Source: Diploptera punctata
Lineage: Eukaryota > Arthropoda > Insecta > Blattodea > Blaberidae
NCBI GenBank assembly: GCA_030220185.1
Contig: JASPKZ010007430.1
Coordinates: 1,749,501 to 1,813,500, forward strand
Reading direction: 5' to 3'
Length of the DNA: 64,000 nt
Shown here: piece after piece, positions 1 to 10,477 of the stretch
Position numbering within the stretch: position 1 is the first letter of the stretch
Layout: every line of letters starts with the position of its first letter
Notes under the pieces: generated by a model
The model's database searches: none
Told to the model about the DNA's origin: nothing
What the model saw: only the letters and a program-made list of their open reading frames with translations
Translations under genes and position numbers: made by a program

Positions 1-235
1 GAAAGACAAGATTAATTAGACAAATAGAAAAAACTAAAAATAACTCATAGTTTGGAGAAAGAACATTAAAAAAATAAGGAGCAATTAATGAATTTTGAAA
101 TACCTGGGGAATGTGATTTGATTTCAGGGTTCATGGGTTTACCAATAAATGCAAAAAAAATTGAATTATCAACAGAACAAAAGTCGAATACAAAATGGTG
201 CTGGAGGATTACCGGTAGTCTCCGAAACCGGTCTG
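1..235 (+). mobile_element. Penelope-like element, decayed C-terminal fragment
   Basis: The stretch matches, with many differences, the sequence at about 53690-53830, which follows a GIY-YIG type Penelope coding fragment. Shared landmarks are the runs AATTAGACAAATAGAAAAA and TTAATGAATTTTGAAAT. The reading frame is broken throughout, and the left edge is cut by the window. This is an inference from internal similarity only. Confidence 0.4.
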
Positions 236-539
236 AAAAAAAAAACCTAATATGAAGTGAGATGTAATTTAATAATAATAATAATATTTAAATATTACTG
301 ATAACCGACCGATGCAGAAAAAAGGCAGTAACAAGTTTTTGTCTCCAAATGGGTCATGATTATACAGCAAAACACCTGCATCATACCGGCATAATTCAAG
401 AGCTCAATGCTCCTATGTTACATCCCGTTAGCTGCCCAGCATTTATTGTCTATCCAAATAAGTAAACATTGACTGAAGGAAGGGAAGAAACAGTCCATTA
501 TGTTAAATTATCTTTTGCATATACAACTTGTTATTTATA

Positions 540-1191
540 CAAATGAGGGAAATTTTGAGAAAGTGGCTGAATTCAAATACATAGGAACAATAATCACAAA
601 TAGGAATGAGATGCACAAAGAAATTAAACATAGGCTCAATTCTGGAAATGCATGCTATTATGCATTACAGAGACTCTTGATGTCCCAACTCCTTTCAAAA
701 AACGTTAAACTGAAAATGTATAAAACTATTATTCTACCAGTTGCATTGTATGGGTGCGAAACATGGACTCTTACTTTAAGGGAGGAAAGGAGATTACAAG
801 TATTTGAGAATAAAGTACTTAGGAAAATTTTTGGACCAAGGAGAGATGAGCAGACAGGTGAATGGAGAAGACTACATAACAATGAACTACATGGTCTTTA
901 TGGGAAGCCAGATATAATAAGAACAGTTAAGTCTCGTAGACTGCAATGGGCAGGACATGTTGCACGTATTGGGAGTTAAAGACTTGCATGGAAGCTTCTT
1001 GTAGGAAAGCCAGAGGGAAAACGCCCAGTTGGTAGACCAAGAATGAGGTGAGAGAATAACATTAACTATGATTTGAAGGAAGTAGATTATACAGGGAATG
1101 ATTGGAAAGCATTATCTCAGGATAGGGATGTATGGAGAGCTTATTTCCGCGCGGCCATGAACCTACGGGTTCTATAGTGCCAGTGAGTAAT
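540..1191 (+). mobile_element. RTE-type LINE family A, 5'-truncated 3' fragment (copy A1)
   Basis: The open frame at 539-979 encodes the C-terminal part of an RTE-like reverse transcriptase: the thumb region, then the LRWAGHVAR-like and GRPRMRW-like motifs typical of the RTE C-terminus. The last 200 bases continue this after a stop. The 3' end reads GATAGTGCCAGTGAGTAA-like, the shared terminus of all family A copies here. Flanking 12-bp direct repeats TTGTTATTTATA (528-539 and 1192-1203) mark target-primed insertion of a 5'-truncated copy. It is dead: it lacks the endonuclease and the catalytic YADD. Confidence 0.9.
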
Positions 1192-1203
1192 TTGTTATTT
1201 ATA

Positions 1204-3165
1204 TAGGAAACAAATGGCACAGACTTATTCTTTATTATAACACACAATAATGTCAATGAAAATATTTAAAAAATAGTTTGTTATAGCAACAATAATAGAT
1301 CCAATGCTCTTTCAAATACATATTTCTACTTATTAACAAATAATACTGTGGTGAATAATAATATGTTTGTGGAATAAATTGATAAAATGTAAACATGTTT
1401 GAACGCATTATATAAAAATATCCAACATGGAAACCCCTAAATTAATAATTTTTAACATTTTCTTCATGTTGTTGGAAATAAATCGAAAGTTTTAGCGAAT
1501 GATATTGTGAAAAACTACTGAATTTGCTGGTGTTTCTGAATGAAGCATTAATATATATATATATAATAATGAACTTAAAGAAATTGGTATTTACATTCAG
1601 ATAAGGGCAGTGAAGACATTGAAGATGAAACTGGAAATATTCTGAATTATGTCTAAAAAAGAAGACAAGAGTATGAAGTCAGGTGGTAAAAAGTTTTATC
1701 TTTAATATCAACAAGTTTTTTTTAATTTATTCAGAATTTTAATACCTATTCTTGTTTTTTTAAAATAAATTTTTAATGTATTTTGACCTATTTTTTGCAT
1801 TTCTCATGCCTAATTTTATGTTTATTTTGCCTAATTGTGGTGCAAAAAATATACTTTTTTCATACCTAAAATTTCAAGGTTTGGTAATGACAGAACTTCA
1901 ATTATTTAAAAATTTAGGCTGAATGGTTCAAGATAGATTTATATATATATATATATATAGCTAAATACAGGCTGAATTAACGCAAAAATTTGTAATAATT
2001 AGAATCAGAAATACATTTGTTTGGTTATGAGTTATGATTTCCCCTCTTCACAACTGACTCTCTTAAAAAATAAATAAATATTTGTGTTATTTTATTTAAC
2101 AAAACTTTCTAACATCTCAGCTCATTATCAATGATGCAATTCAAATCTAGGCATGAGAGGACCAATAACATTTTGCTTAGGCCTCTTTAATCAGATTTGG
2201 GATTTTTTAAATTATGTACTGTAAATCTAGGACACAGGACCCGCAACTTTATAATTTCCTACTGAAGAAAGCTATACTCAGCATAACTACCGCAATCTAC
2301 AAAATAGATATTGAAAAAAGTATGGAAAACAAAAAAACTTTGTCATAATTTTCATTAGCAGATACAGTACAAGATAGATGTGATTTATGGCTGCAGCATT
2401 AGCGGTCAGCTCATGTGGTCACATGACATCCTGCATCTTATCTCTGCTGCCACATGCTTCCAGGATACTGAGTTTCCTGTCTGTTCATGGACATACAGAC
2501 ATGCAGTGCCAGGTGTGCTCTAATCTTAACAATGCATTCAAATCAAAACAATTCTCCAACAAAAATAATACCCACCCTTAACATAAACAATAGCTTTTAC
2601 ATTACAAGGTTCGAAAATGAGATTCCATGGATGAGTTAAGATATTTATGATCGAAGCGTAGCTGAGGCCAGAATTTCAAAATTAATTCTTAAAACATTTT
2701 CAATCCTTGCAATGCACATTAATTTATTTCATATTTAGTAGAATTTCATGTTCTATATTGAGACATTTCCAAGTTAAAGTTAAACTAAAGTTGATACTAA
2801 TAAATTTCATTCCGTTGAGGCATTAGTCACAACATAAAAAGTTATACTGTAACATAAAATTATAAAATAATGTTAGTGAACAATCTTCTGCTGAAAATGG
2901 GACAGGTCCCAGAAGACCTGCAATGTTTTAATTATTTTAATATTTGAGGAGACTGTAAACAAGGAACATTTTATTTTATAATTTAATATTATATATTTTT
3001 TATATTGAAACTATTTACATTCCTGCACTATTAAGCTACGTAGAGTTAGTCAGGTTAACGAGTCAATGAAAGAAGACTGGAGAGGCGCTACCTATGTATA
3101 TTATATAGAAGTAATGTTCTAATGACAGTGAAGTAAGTTACCAATTATGCTATGTAATATTAAGT
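1204..3165. other. AT-rich stretch without recognisable gene
   Basis: No convincing coding sequence is visible. It holds two short AT-dinucleotide tracts (about 1551-1565 and 1940-1958) and long A/T runs. The short open frames here have no recognisable domain. Confidence 0.6.
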
Positions 3166-3175
3166 TCACTGCACT

Positions 3176-3426
3176 GGTATGAGTTCCCATGAGGGAAGAA
3201 ATTTTCTCATGGAATTTCACCAATGTTGGCCTGGTGACCATCCAGCATTGTTAGGAATTTGGTTAGTTACAGTTAGTAGTGGCTCCAGGCTGAGAAAAGC
3301 CTGGGGGACTCGACATGCTGACCACATGTCACTCCTATACTGCCTAGATAATCATCCATCACTGTAATGTGAGGCCAGCAGCCGATTGGTAGGCCAAATG
3401 TCTTCTATGCCTGTCATGCCATGGAG
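3176..3426 (+). mobile_element. tRNA-derived SINE family 1, 5'-truncated copy
   Basis: The sequence begins at the equivalent of the B box (GGTATGAGTTCCCATG) and runs through the family body: GAAGAAATTTTCTCATGG, GGGGGACTCGACATGCTGAC, GTGAGGCCAGCAGCCG. The same order appears in the complete copy at 53202-53479 (reverse strand) and in the copy at 21449-21760. The tRNA-like head is missing. Confidence 0.8.
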
Positions 3427-3642
3427 GTTTTTTTTTCAGTGCATTTACTTATTGATTTTATGCTAGTGAAATCCCTTAAGTGCATTTTTAATTATTTCAA
3501 GAATATTTATTTAAGGCTCATTATCTTATTATAAGTTAATGAACTTTCACTCATTATTAAGCAAGAACAGCAATTTGACTTAAGTACATTTAATCAAATC
3601 ATCAAGAGACTTTTCATTATAAAACTGAATTATTACTGTACA

Positions 3643-3942
3643 GTCCACTGCTGTGGTCTCGAGGTAGCGTGCTGCCTTGTCATGCAGTGGGCCCGGGTTC
3701 GATTCCCAGTTGGGACAGGCTCCTGGGTGAGGTATTTTTCAGGGTTTTTCCTCACCTGTAAGACAAATGTCAGGAAGCTTAGGGCCCAATGGTCCCCAAA
3801 AATCATCATCATCCATCGGTGTGGAAAGCAACAGGAAGCTACTACAGCTATAATTCCCTAGTAAAGCCACAAAGCAAAGCATGAAAATGCTTATGATTGC
3901 AGTGAAAGACTGCCCTTGAGCAGAATTACTATGGATGGATGG
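3643..3942 (+). mobile_element. tRNA-derived SINE family 2, full copy with target duplication
   Basis: The head has a tRNA-like A-box region (TCTCGAGGTAGCGTGCTG) and a clear B box (GGGTTCGATTCCC). A body about 200 bases long follows, ending in an ATGG repeat (ATGGATGGATGG). It is flanked by the 11-bp direct repeat ATTACTGTACA (3632-3642 and 3943-3953). A second copy lies reversed at 48673-49001. A and B boxes make it a Pol III-type SINE that relies on a LINE partner. Confidence 0.88.
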
Positions 3943-4566
3943 ATTACTGTACAATTTATCTATACATATATACAATGTTTACAATTATGTTTACCTCGTA
4001 ATCACTCACTAATTTTGTATGGGCCAGCATGACAGATGGAGGCACCAGCATTATATTTTCTACTTAATTTTTTTATGTTACAGTGAATTACTACTCCCGC
4101 ACATATAAATAATAATGCCTTGAATAAAGCATGAGTTAATAAGTGAAAAAAGCTAATCTTCTTGATCATGCATTTACGAATATTTTGAGATTTTTAGAAG
4201 ATGTGATAAATCCTCCTTGCTGGCCTATTTTCATGCCTACAACCTAGATTAGGGTAGAATCCATAGTTTTCGGGATCAATGAGATGAAAAGTGACATTTC
4301 CAATGCCTTTTAAGTATCAAGTTCTACCCCTCCCCGTATCAGCTTGAGAGTAGGATGACAAAATTATTAGTAAATCCATAGTTTTTTGGAATTGCTGAAA
4401 TGAATGAATAAGCAAACATCCAGCCACCACCAGGCATTCAGCTAATAACATAAATAACAACTTGTATATGATAATTAAAAATAATGATCTTTTCCTTCTC
4501 TTCCTACTAGCAATGAATGATGAATGTTTACCCCAGAGTAGGTATTATTTTGATATCTTATTTTAT

Positions 4567-4856
4567 ATTATTCTTCTTCTTCCTTCCAAGTATTAGGCCA
4601 AGGCCTGTTACGATCCTATAGAAAATTTTCCCTCCAGCGTTTCATATGACAGCCCAGTAAACTTCGTCCTCTCGGTATATAATTATAAACAGCTTTGGGG
4701 ATCCGATTTGAACTCATTCTTTCTAGATGGTGTTTCCAATTTAGTTGGTACTGTTTAATATATTCCAAAATTGGCGTAGTCTTCAATTCTTTTAAGATAT
4801 CGGTGTTCCTTTTCCGATCCCATCTGGTGTAACCCACTGTTCTGCACATGAATCTC
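4567..4856 (-). mobile_element. RTE-type LINE family B, 3'-end fragment
   Basis: On the minus strand it encodes the last about 80 residues of an RTE-like polyprotein (RFMCRTVGYTRWDRKRNTD, then LERMSSNRIPKAVYNY). The 3' end carries a GAA-repeat tail (seen as TTCTTCTTC on the plus strand). Exact 12-bp direct repeats ATCTTATTTTAT (4555-4566 and 4857-4868) bound it. A longer copy of the same family is at 46497-47747. Confidence 0.88.
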
Positions 4857-4919
4857 ATCTTATTTTATCAGTTATTTTGTAAATTAGGGAAGATTTTATA
4901 TTGTATTCCACAATGAAAT

Positions 4920-5191
4920 TCTAAGAACAGTTAAGTCTCATAGACTGCGATGGGCAGGACATGTGCATATGGGGAATGAAAGACGTGCAAGGAAGCTTCT
5001 TGTAGGAAAGCCAGAGGGAAAACACCCAGTTGGTAGACCAAGAATGAGGTGGGAGAACAACATTAACTATGATTTGAGGGAAGTAGATTATACAGGAAAT
5101 GATTGGAAAGCATTAGCTCAGGATAGGAATGTATGGAGAGATTATGTCCGCATGGCCATGAACCTATGGGTTCAATAGTGCCAGTAAGTAA
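4920..5191 (+). mobile_element. RTE-type LINE family A, short 3' fragment (copy A2)
   Basis: It encodes only the RTE C-terminal tail (NERRARKLLVGKPEGKHPVG, then DLREVDYTGNDWKALAQDR) and ends in GCCAGTAAGTAAGTA. Near-perfect 17-bp direct repeats GTATTCCAYAATGAAAT flank it (4903-4919 and 5192-5208, one mismatch). Only 51 bases separate it from the preceding LINE B fragment. Confidence 0.9.
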
Positions 5192-5208
5192 GTATTCCAT
5201 AATGAAAT

Positions 5209-5699
5209 ATAAATTCTATTAAATATCTTCAGCAAGAATGAATATCTCAGTATATTAGTACTTAACACTCTATCTAATCTCATGGCCATGCTGTTTTAAG
5301 TACAATATGTTCTATAGAAATAATATACTTATATTAAAAGAAATAAAAAGAATCAAATGAAAGAAAGTTACAAAATAACAAAAAAAAAATTAATTACATT
5401 CTAATATTTATCTTCTTAGTTAACAATAATTCTAGTGTACATAGGAAGTCTCTGAATAATACCAGTACTGTTAAGAAAACAAGATGTCATAGTAATGTCA
5501 AAGATAAGAATGGACGTTGTCTTTCCTTCCTTTATTAATCATGTTTCATGGTGGTGATAATTCAAAACTCAGCAATGTAGCTAATGAGGTGGTACCTATA
5601 AAAACATTATTTTTTTTTTTAATCTTCATTGATCCTAATTACTAGACACCAAAAATTATAAAGAAAAAATAATACATAAATAAATGTATTTTATATATT

Positions 5700-5744
<45 letters not shown>

Positions 5745-6285
5745 ATTAATGCTATAGTACTAAACCATGAAACTCAGTACATGCTATTGAAATAAAAGGA
5801 ATAAGGCATTCTCCAAAAAACAATGAGAGCAAACTTTTAAGAGTCAGGTTTACCTGAAAGCTGAAATTTAAGAATCATTCTAGTGGCTGCCCTGTGTGTG
5901 TTTTTTTAAATGAAAGCTCGAGAAATGACATTTGAATAAGAAAAAAAAGACATTATTTTGTTTCTATTTTTCTGATGTAGATTTTTTCCCATACTGTGGT
6001 TTCTCTTGGGTTTCTCAGATGTTTCAGCAGTTTTTCGACTATTCTTTATTTTTATTATTTTCAGTCCATACATGAGCAGCTGCTCCCAATTTTTTCTATT
6101 TCTCTACATTTAATATTTACACTTAAATAGTTTGAAAGTATGTCACATGTGGAGCTTCTCAAGATCATACAACCACTTATAAAACATATATTCATCCAGT
6201 TCTCATATATAGAAATGAGATAATGAACACTGCTGCAAACACTGTGACAGCAAAGCATTGATTTGAACTTTTATAAGAAAAATCA
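5209..6285. other. AT-rich non-coding stretch with compound microsatellite
   Basis: No gene is recognised. The only clear feature is a compound dinucleotide tract at 5701-5744. Confidence 0.55.
5701..5744. repeat. compound (AT)n(GT)n microsatellite
   Basis: About 12 AT units run directly into about 10 GT units. Confidence 0.97.
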
Positions 6286-6289
6286 CTAT

Positions 6290-6405
6290 GAGGTTTAATT
6301 TAAGATTTCAATTAAAATTCTTTATACCTCACCTCATATCCATTCTTCTAATTATACTGGTTTCAAAACCTACCTTCAGTAATATTCACATACCCTCTTA
6401 CTAAT
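6290..6405 (-). repeat. Penelope-type terminal repeat, decayed, left member of inverted pair
   Basis: On the minus strand it reads ATTACTGAAGGTAGG, then TTGAAACCAGTATAATTAG, then GGATATGAGGTGAGG. This aligns with 7590-7690 on the plus strand and with the right arm of the foldback at 40398-40659. The pair is inverted and about 1.1 kb apart. Assignment to Penelope-like elements is inferred from the shared CTGAAGR...GAAAC layout. Confidence 0.5.
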
Positions 6406-6970
6406 AATCCATATATAACTTTTATACAAGGTTTATACACATCTCAGTTGAAAATTCTTACTAATAAACACTGTATTAGCTGTTCAGTGTAGAAGAGTTG
6501 TACAACTTTACATGGGAATCGTTATACATGCCTCCAGCCTTGTTTAAGGATTCTATAACTAGACAAAATGTCGGACATCAAGATCAACTGATTGTTTTCT
6601 TATGATATTGATGAAAGTTTCCTTAAATTTAACCCAAAATTCAACACTTTAACGACTGTTTGATGGATGCACAGGGCATAAATAATATTAATAAAGCTCT
6701 GGGTAGGAAAATAAAGGCATCATAAAATGCCTTTCGTTACACTCATTCTCGATTAGGCCTAAAAATATTTTTAAATTGAACATTGAATCACAAAAGGATA
6801 TGTTCTACAATAATTGCTGTAGACAAGATTTAACCTGAATGTAGTTTAAATGCTTCATAATATTATTTTAAAAAAACTTTCTTGCATCTTTTAATACATA
6901 ACACACACACACCGATATAAAAATGTATATAAGTATAGAGGTACTATTATTGCAAGAAACTGCATGTTAA

Positions 6971-7044
6971 CTTGGTAGTCTTGTGGTTAGAGCTTCTGAC
7001 TACCATGCGTGAGGTCGTAGGTTCGATTCCCGGTCAAACTATAG
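6971..7044 (+). repeat. tRNA-like sequence (SINE head or tRNA pseudogene)
   Basis: The order is A-box-like TAGTCTTGTGGTTAGAGC, a short anticodon-arm-like hairpin, then the B box GGTTCGATTCC. The acceptor arms do not pair well, so this is not a functional tRNA gene. A T-rich tail follows. Confidence 0.55.
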
Positions 7045-7589
7045 TGATTTTTTTTTCGCTTGAAATGATATTATGTTGTCGGTAACATTTTCTACTATTT
7101 TGAACGTTTTCTAACGCATCTTAAAACACTGCATATAATTCATAAGTAATGGGGAAAGCTTTTATTAGTTTCCAAGAATTGGTCGAAATTCTTGATGTTA
7201 GATGGCAGCACATTATCTGTGAAACCAATTCTACGTTTTATTTGACATAGCGTGAAGGAAAATGTATATAAATTAAAACACACTTATTTTTTCCGTACCT
7301 CCTCAATTAGGGAATTTCTATTAATTCTTATCCATATTCATTTCTTACACAATTAATCACTAGTTGATGATGTTTTATTTCTGTTACAAACTGCGAGTAA
7401 TATTGTTCTGACGTCATTATGATGACGAATATGTGACGTATTGTGTATAACTGCTGTTTTGTTATATAGCTCAGGCACAACGTTTATTAGTAAGGAAATT
7501 ATACGTGATCTACATCAGGCTTATATATTGTGTAATTAAACAACTGATGAAAGCCTGTATTAGAGATTTTTATTAGTAAGACCGATAAT

Positions 7590-7690
7590 ATATAACATCT
7601 GTCTAAATATTACTGAAGATGAAACCTGTATAATTAGAAGATTGGATATAAGGTAAGGTAAAAAAAGAATTTTAATTTAAATCACAAAGC
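7590..7690 (+). repeat. Penelope-type terminal repeat, decayed, right member of inverted pair
   Basis: It contains ATTACTGAAGATGAAACC, TATAATTAGAAGATTGG and ATATAAGGTAAGG, the inverted counterpart of 6290-6405. Stem II of the hammerhead-like core has been lost by deletion. Confidence 0.5.
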
Positions 7691-8324
7691 ATTGAATTTA
7701 ATTACAGTAGCTAAATCTACTTGTTTAGTATTGCCATGGAATCACAAACCTGGAACCACTTCAACTCAGAAGAGAAATAGCCTCAATCAAATTATCTGAA
7801 AAGTCTAGATTGCCTTTAAGACACTAGGATAACTACATCCCTGCAGCTAATTATTTACAAATGAAATAATCCTTTTTGTTGGAAGCAAAAGAGCTATTAC
7901 AAATATATGATCTGAACAAGACGATAAGGAACTCTTCTCTCTTGAGGAAGTGAAACACAAATCATCATAAAGGAAAAGCTGTATTGGGGAGTATGCAGGA
8001 TAAAAAAAATCATTTCTAAGATATTATTTCTTTTTTCCTAAAAAATAATGGATTTTAAAGTTCCCGAGGATTTACTTGGGAGGACTGCCTGCCCATTACC
8101 AGAGAGAAAGATATACAATACTTCCAACGCTCAAAACAACACTCGGTTTCTGGCTGATAATGGTACAGATGTTCGCTGAATCATCAAGAAAAAAATATGA
8201 GGTGAGGAATAATATTATCTTAATAAATTACCTTATAATGTTACTATGTTTTTATTATTCATTGAGATGGATTAAATGAATAATAAAAACATCAAAAGAG
8301 ATCATACTGGTTTTATAATGTAAT

Positions 8325-8545
8325 GTAAAATTCCCAATAAAGGTCTTCTTAATAAAGAAGCTGCCATTTGCATGATCGAGCAACAGTTCGTAGCATTTGA
8401 CACTCGGGAATTAACAGTGTGTATAAGAGAAAAATGTATGTTTAGAATGGAGTGCTCAGGTACCTCAGTTTGTAGAGCATCACATATAAAGCAAAAGGTC
8501 CTGGGTTCAAACCCCAATCTGAATGTATATTTTTCTCTTCATATA
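8325..8545 (+). mobile_element. SINE-like repeat family 3 with tRNA-like module
   Basis: A conserved leader of about 130 bases (AAATTCCCAATAAA, then GGGAATTAACA, then TATAAGAGAAAAATG) is followed by a tRNA-like module. The module has A box TACCTCAGTTTGTAGAGC and B box GGGTTCAAACCCC. A short TATTTTTCTCTTCAT tail follows. The same leader-plus-tRNA unit recurs at 24115-24335 and, reversed, at 9000-9180. In most SINEs the tRNA head comes first; here conserved sequence also precedes it. Confidence 0.7.
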
Positions 8546-8674
8546 TAAATTATAATGTTACTTCTTAACAATTTTAACAAACTGTGTAGCTCTTAAAAAT
8601 TATCAAGATATGACATCCAAGTATTGGGAAGCAAGAAGGAGAATGACTTTATTGTTAACTCCAGAGTATTCGCT

Positions 8675-8710
8675 ACATACATGCATACATACATACATAC
8701 ATTCATTCAT
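8675..8710. repeat. (CATA)n-like microsatellite
   Basis: Tetranucleotide tract of CATA/CATG units running into ATTC repeats. Confidence 0.9.
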
Positions 8711-8999
8711 TTTGAGAGTAACGAATTTGTTAATATAAAAACTTATCTTTACTTCTTACAAAACCATGTATCTTTATATTCCATAAAATAAAACATTAAA
8801 ACAAGTTTTAAAAAAATATGGTTTTTTGAAGGACTATTTTACTGAATCTGTTATAAAAGCTTCAATATACAACAAGTAAAGTGCTCCAAAAAGACATACT
8901 CCATTTCACGGAAAATATATCAATAAGCTATTTTTCAGGAATTATTTATAAATTAATTCAGAGTGAATGGTTTAAGATATATTTTTAAATTATATTTGA

Positions 9000-9180
9000 A
9001 GAGAAAATTTCACAGACTGGGGCTTGAACCCAGGACCTTTGATTTTCTAGGCCAATACTCTACCGACTGAGCTACCTGAGCAAGTTAAAATCTAAATGCA
9101 AATTTTTCTCTTATATATGCTGTTAATTTCAGTGCACCAAATGCTATGAAACCTTTGCTTCCATCTTGCAATATTTTTTT
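9000..9180 (-). mobile_element. SINE-like repeat family 3, reverse copy
   Basis: On the minus strand the tRNA-like module reads GTAGCTCAGTCGGTAGAG, then CTAGAAA in the anticodon loop, then GGGTTCAAGCCCC. Upstream lies ATAAGAGAAAAAT, as in the other two copies. The T arm pairs well but the acceptor arm does not, so it is a SINE, not a tRNA gene. Confidence 0.7.
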
Positions 9181-10477
9181 GCAATATATTTTTAAAGTTA
9201 AATGTATCCTTAATTAACCAAAAAGCATTGTAATAATGTCAGGTAATTAGAATCAGCTGATCTTTTTACAATATAAAATGAGTATCTGATGTCGGCTACA
9301 ACTTAGTTAAAATCTTTTAAAACCTGAAGGCCTTTCGGAAACTAGCTTCCAAAATCAACAGAAGATTTTGAGCTCATTTTATTACTTCATATTGTGACTA
9401 ATACCTCAATTTCATTATTCATTTTATCATAAGTAATGTCATGAGTGATTTCCAATTTATCTAAGAGGATTTAGAAATCAAAAGTAGCAATTATTACGAC
9501 TATTTAACGAATAAAAGTAAGCTGTTTGCTCAAAAATCACTATTTAAATATAGTTATTTTAAAATATTTATATATTTAATGTAAATGGCATGGCAATGTT
9601 TGCAAAGAAATCAGAAATGTGTGGTTATGTTTTATTTGTTTATCCAATGCAACTTGATCATAATATTTAGTGTTAAATAGGACTGTAATATTGTAAGAAT
9701 GCACCCTAGTGGAAAAAAATGAAACATATCAAACTGTATATTATAACCAACATTATAGGTTATTCATTTATTTTTTTAGTAAACAACTTAGTAAAATCAT
9801 TATTTAAAAACACAATTATTGAAAACATAATTATCAAATGTGTAGTTCAAAGGAATCTGTTCATAATTTGCTATATTCAATGTGTTTGTTGGAGAGTCAG
9901 TCACTGCAAAATAATGCTCTGACCTGTTCAATATATTGAAAAGGAGGAGCTTTCTTCATACACAAAAGCAGGAGGTGGTTAAGAGAATTTGATAAAGAGC
10001 AAGGTGAAACACAATGTCATTGGTTGTAAAAACAAAATTCATTGAAATGTGATTGGTCATTAACTCCCATTTGGGACATGAGTTAAAAGAGTCAGTATAA
10101 TTTTTTGACGAGTTACTTTTAACCTATCTTCAAAAGTGATACCTCTTAAGATTCGTTCAAATTCATTATAAGAAATTTATCAAGTGCAAATCACCTAAAA
10201 TAATGGAAAATATTTTGTGCGGTACATATTTCCTTGCTTCAATAATTTCCCAACTTTAACCTCTTCCTGTTTGAGGAAAACTGTCAGGATGTAATGTTTG
10301 TTTGTGGTAACAGACCTGTTTAGTAGTACCAAATAAGATTTTTTACACAGTTTATTTCACACACTTTGCAAAATAAAATTTCACCATCTGCAGAGAATAT
10401 TTCTTCATCAAACTCTAAAATAATTTGTCCTAAATGCCATGCTTTGGAAGGTTTAATCATAGGGATAATAACCTTAA
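9181..10477. other. non-coding AT-rich stretch
   Basis: Nothing recognisable is seen apart from A/T-rich sequence. The 67-codon frame near 9719 shows no domain. Confidence 0.5.

Noticed and set aside
9719..9922. Small membrane-protein gene
   Set aside because: The 67-codon hydrophobic frame is what AT-rich DNA produces by chance; there is no supporting signal.
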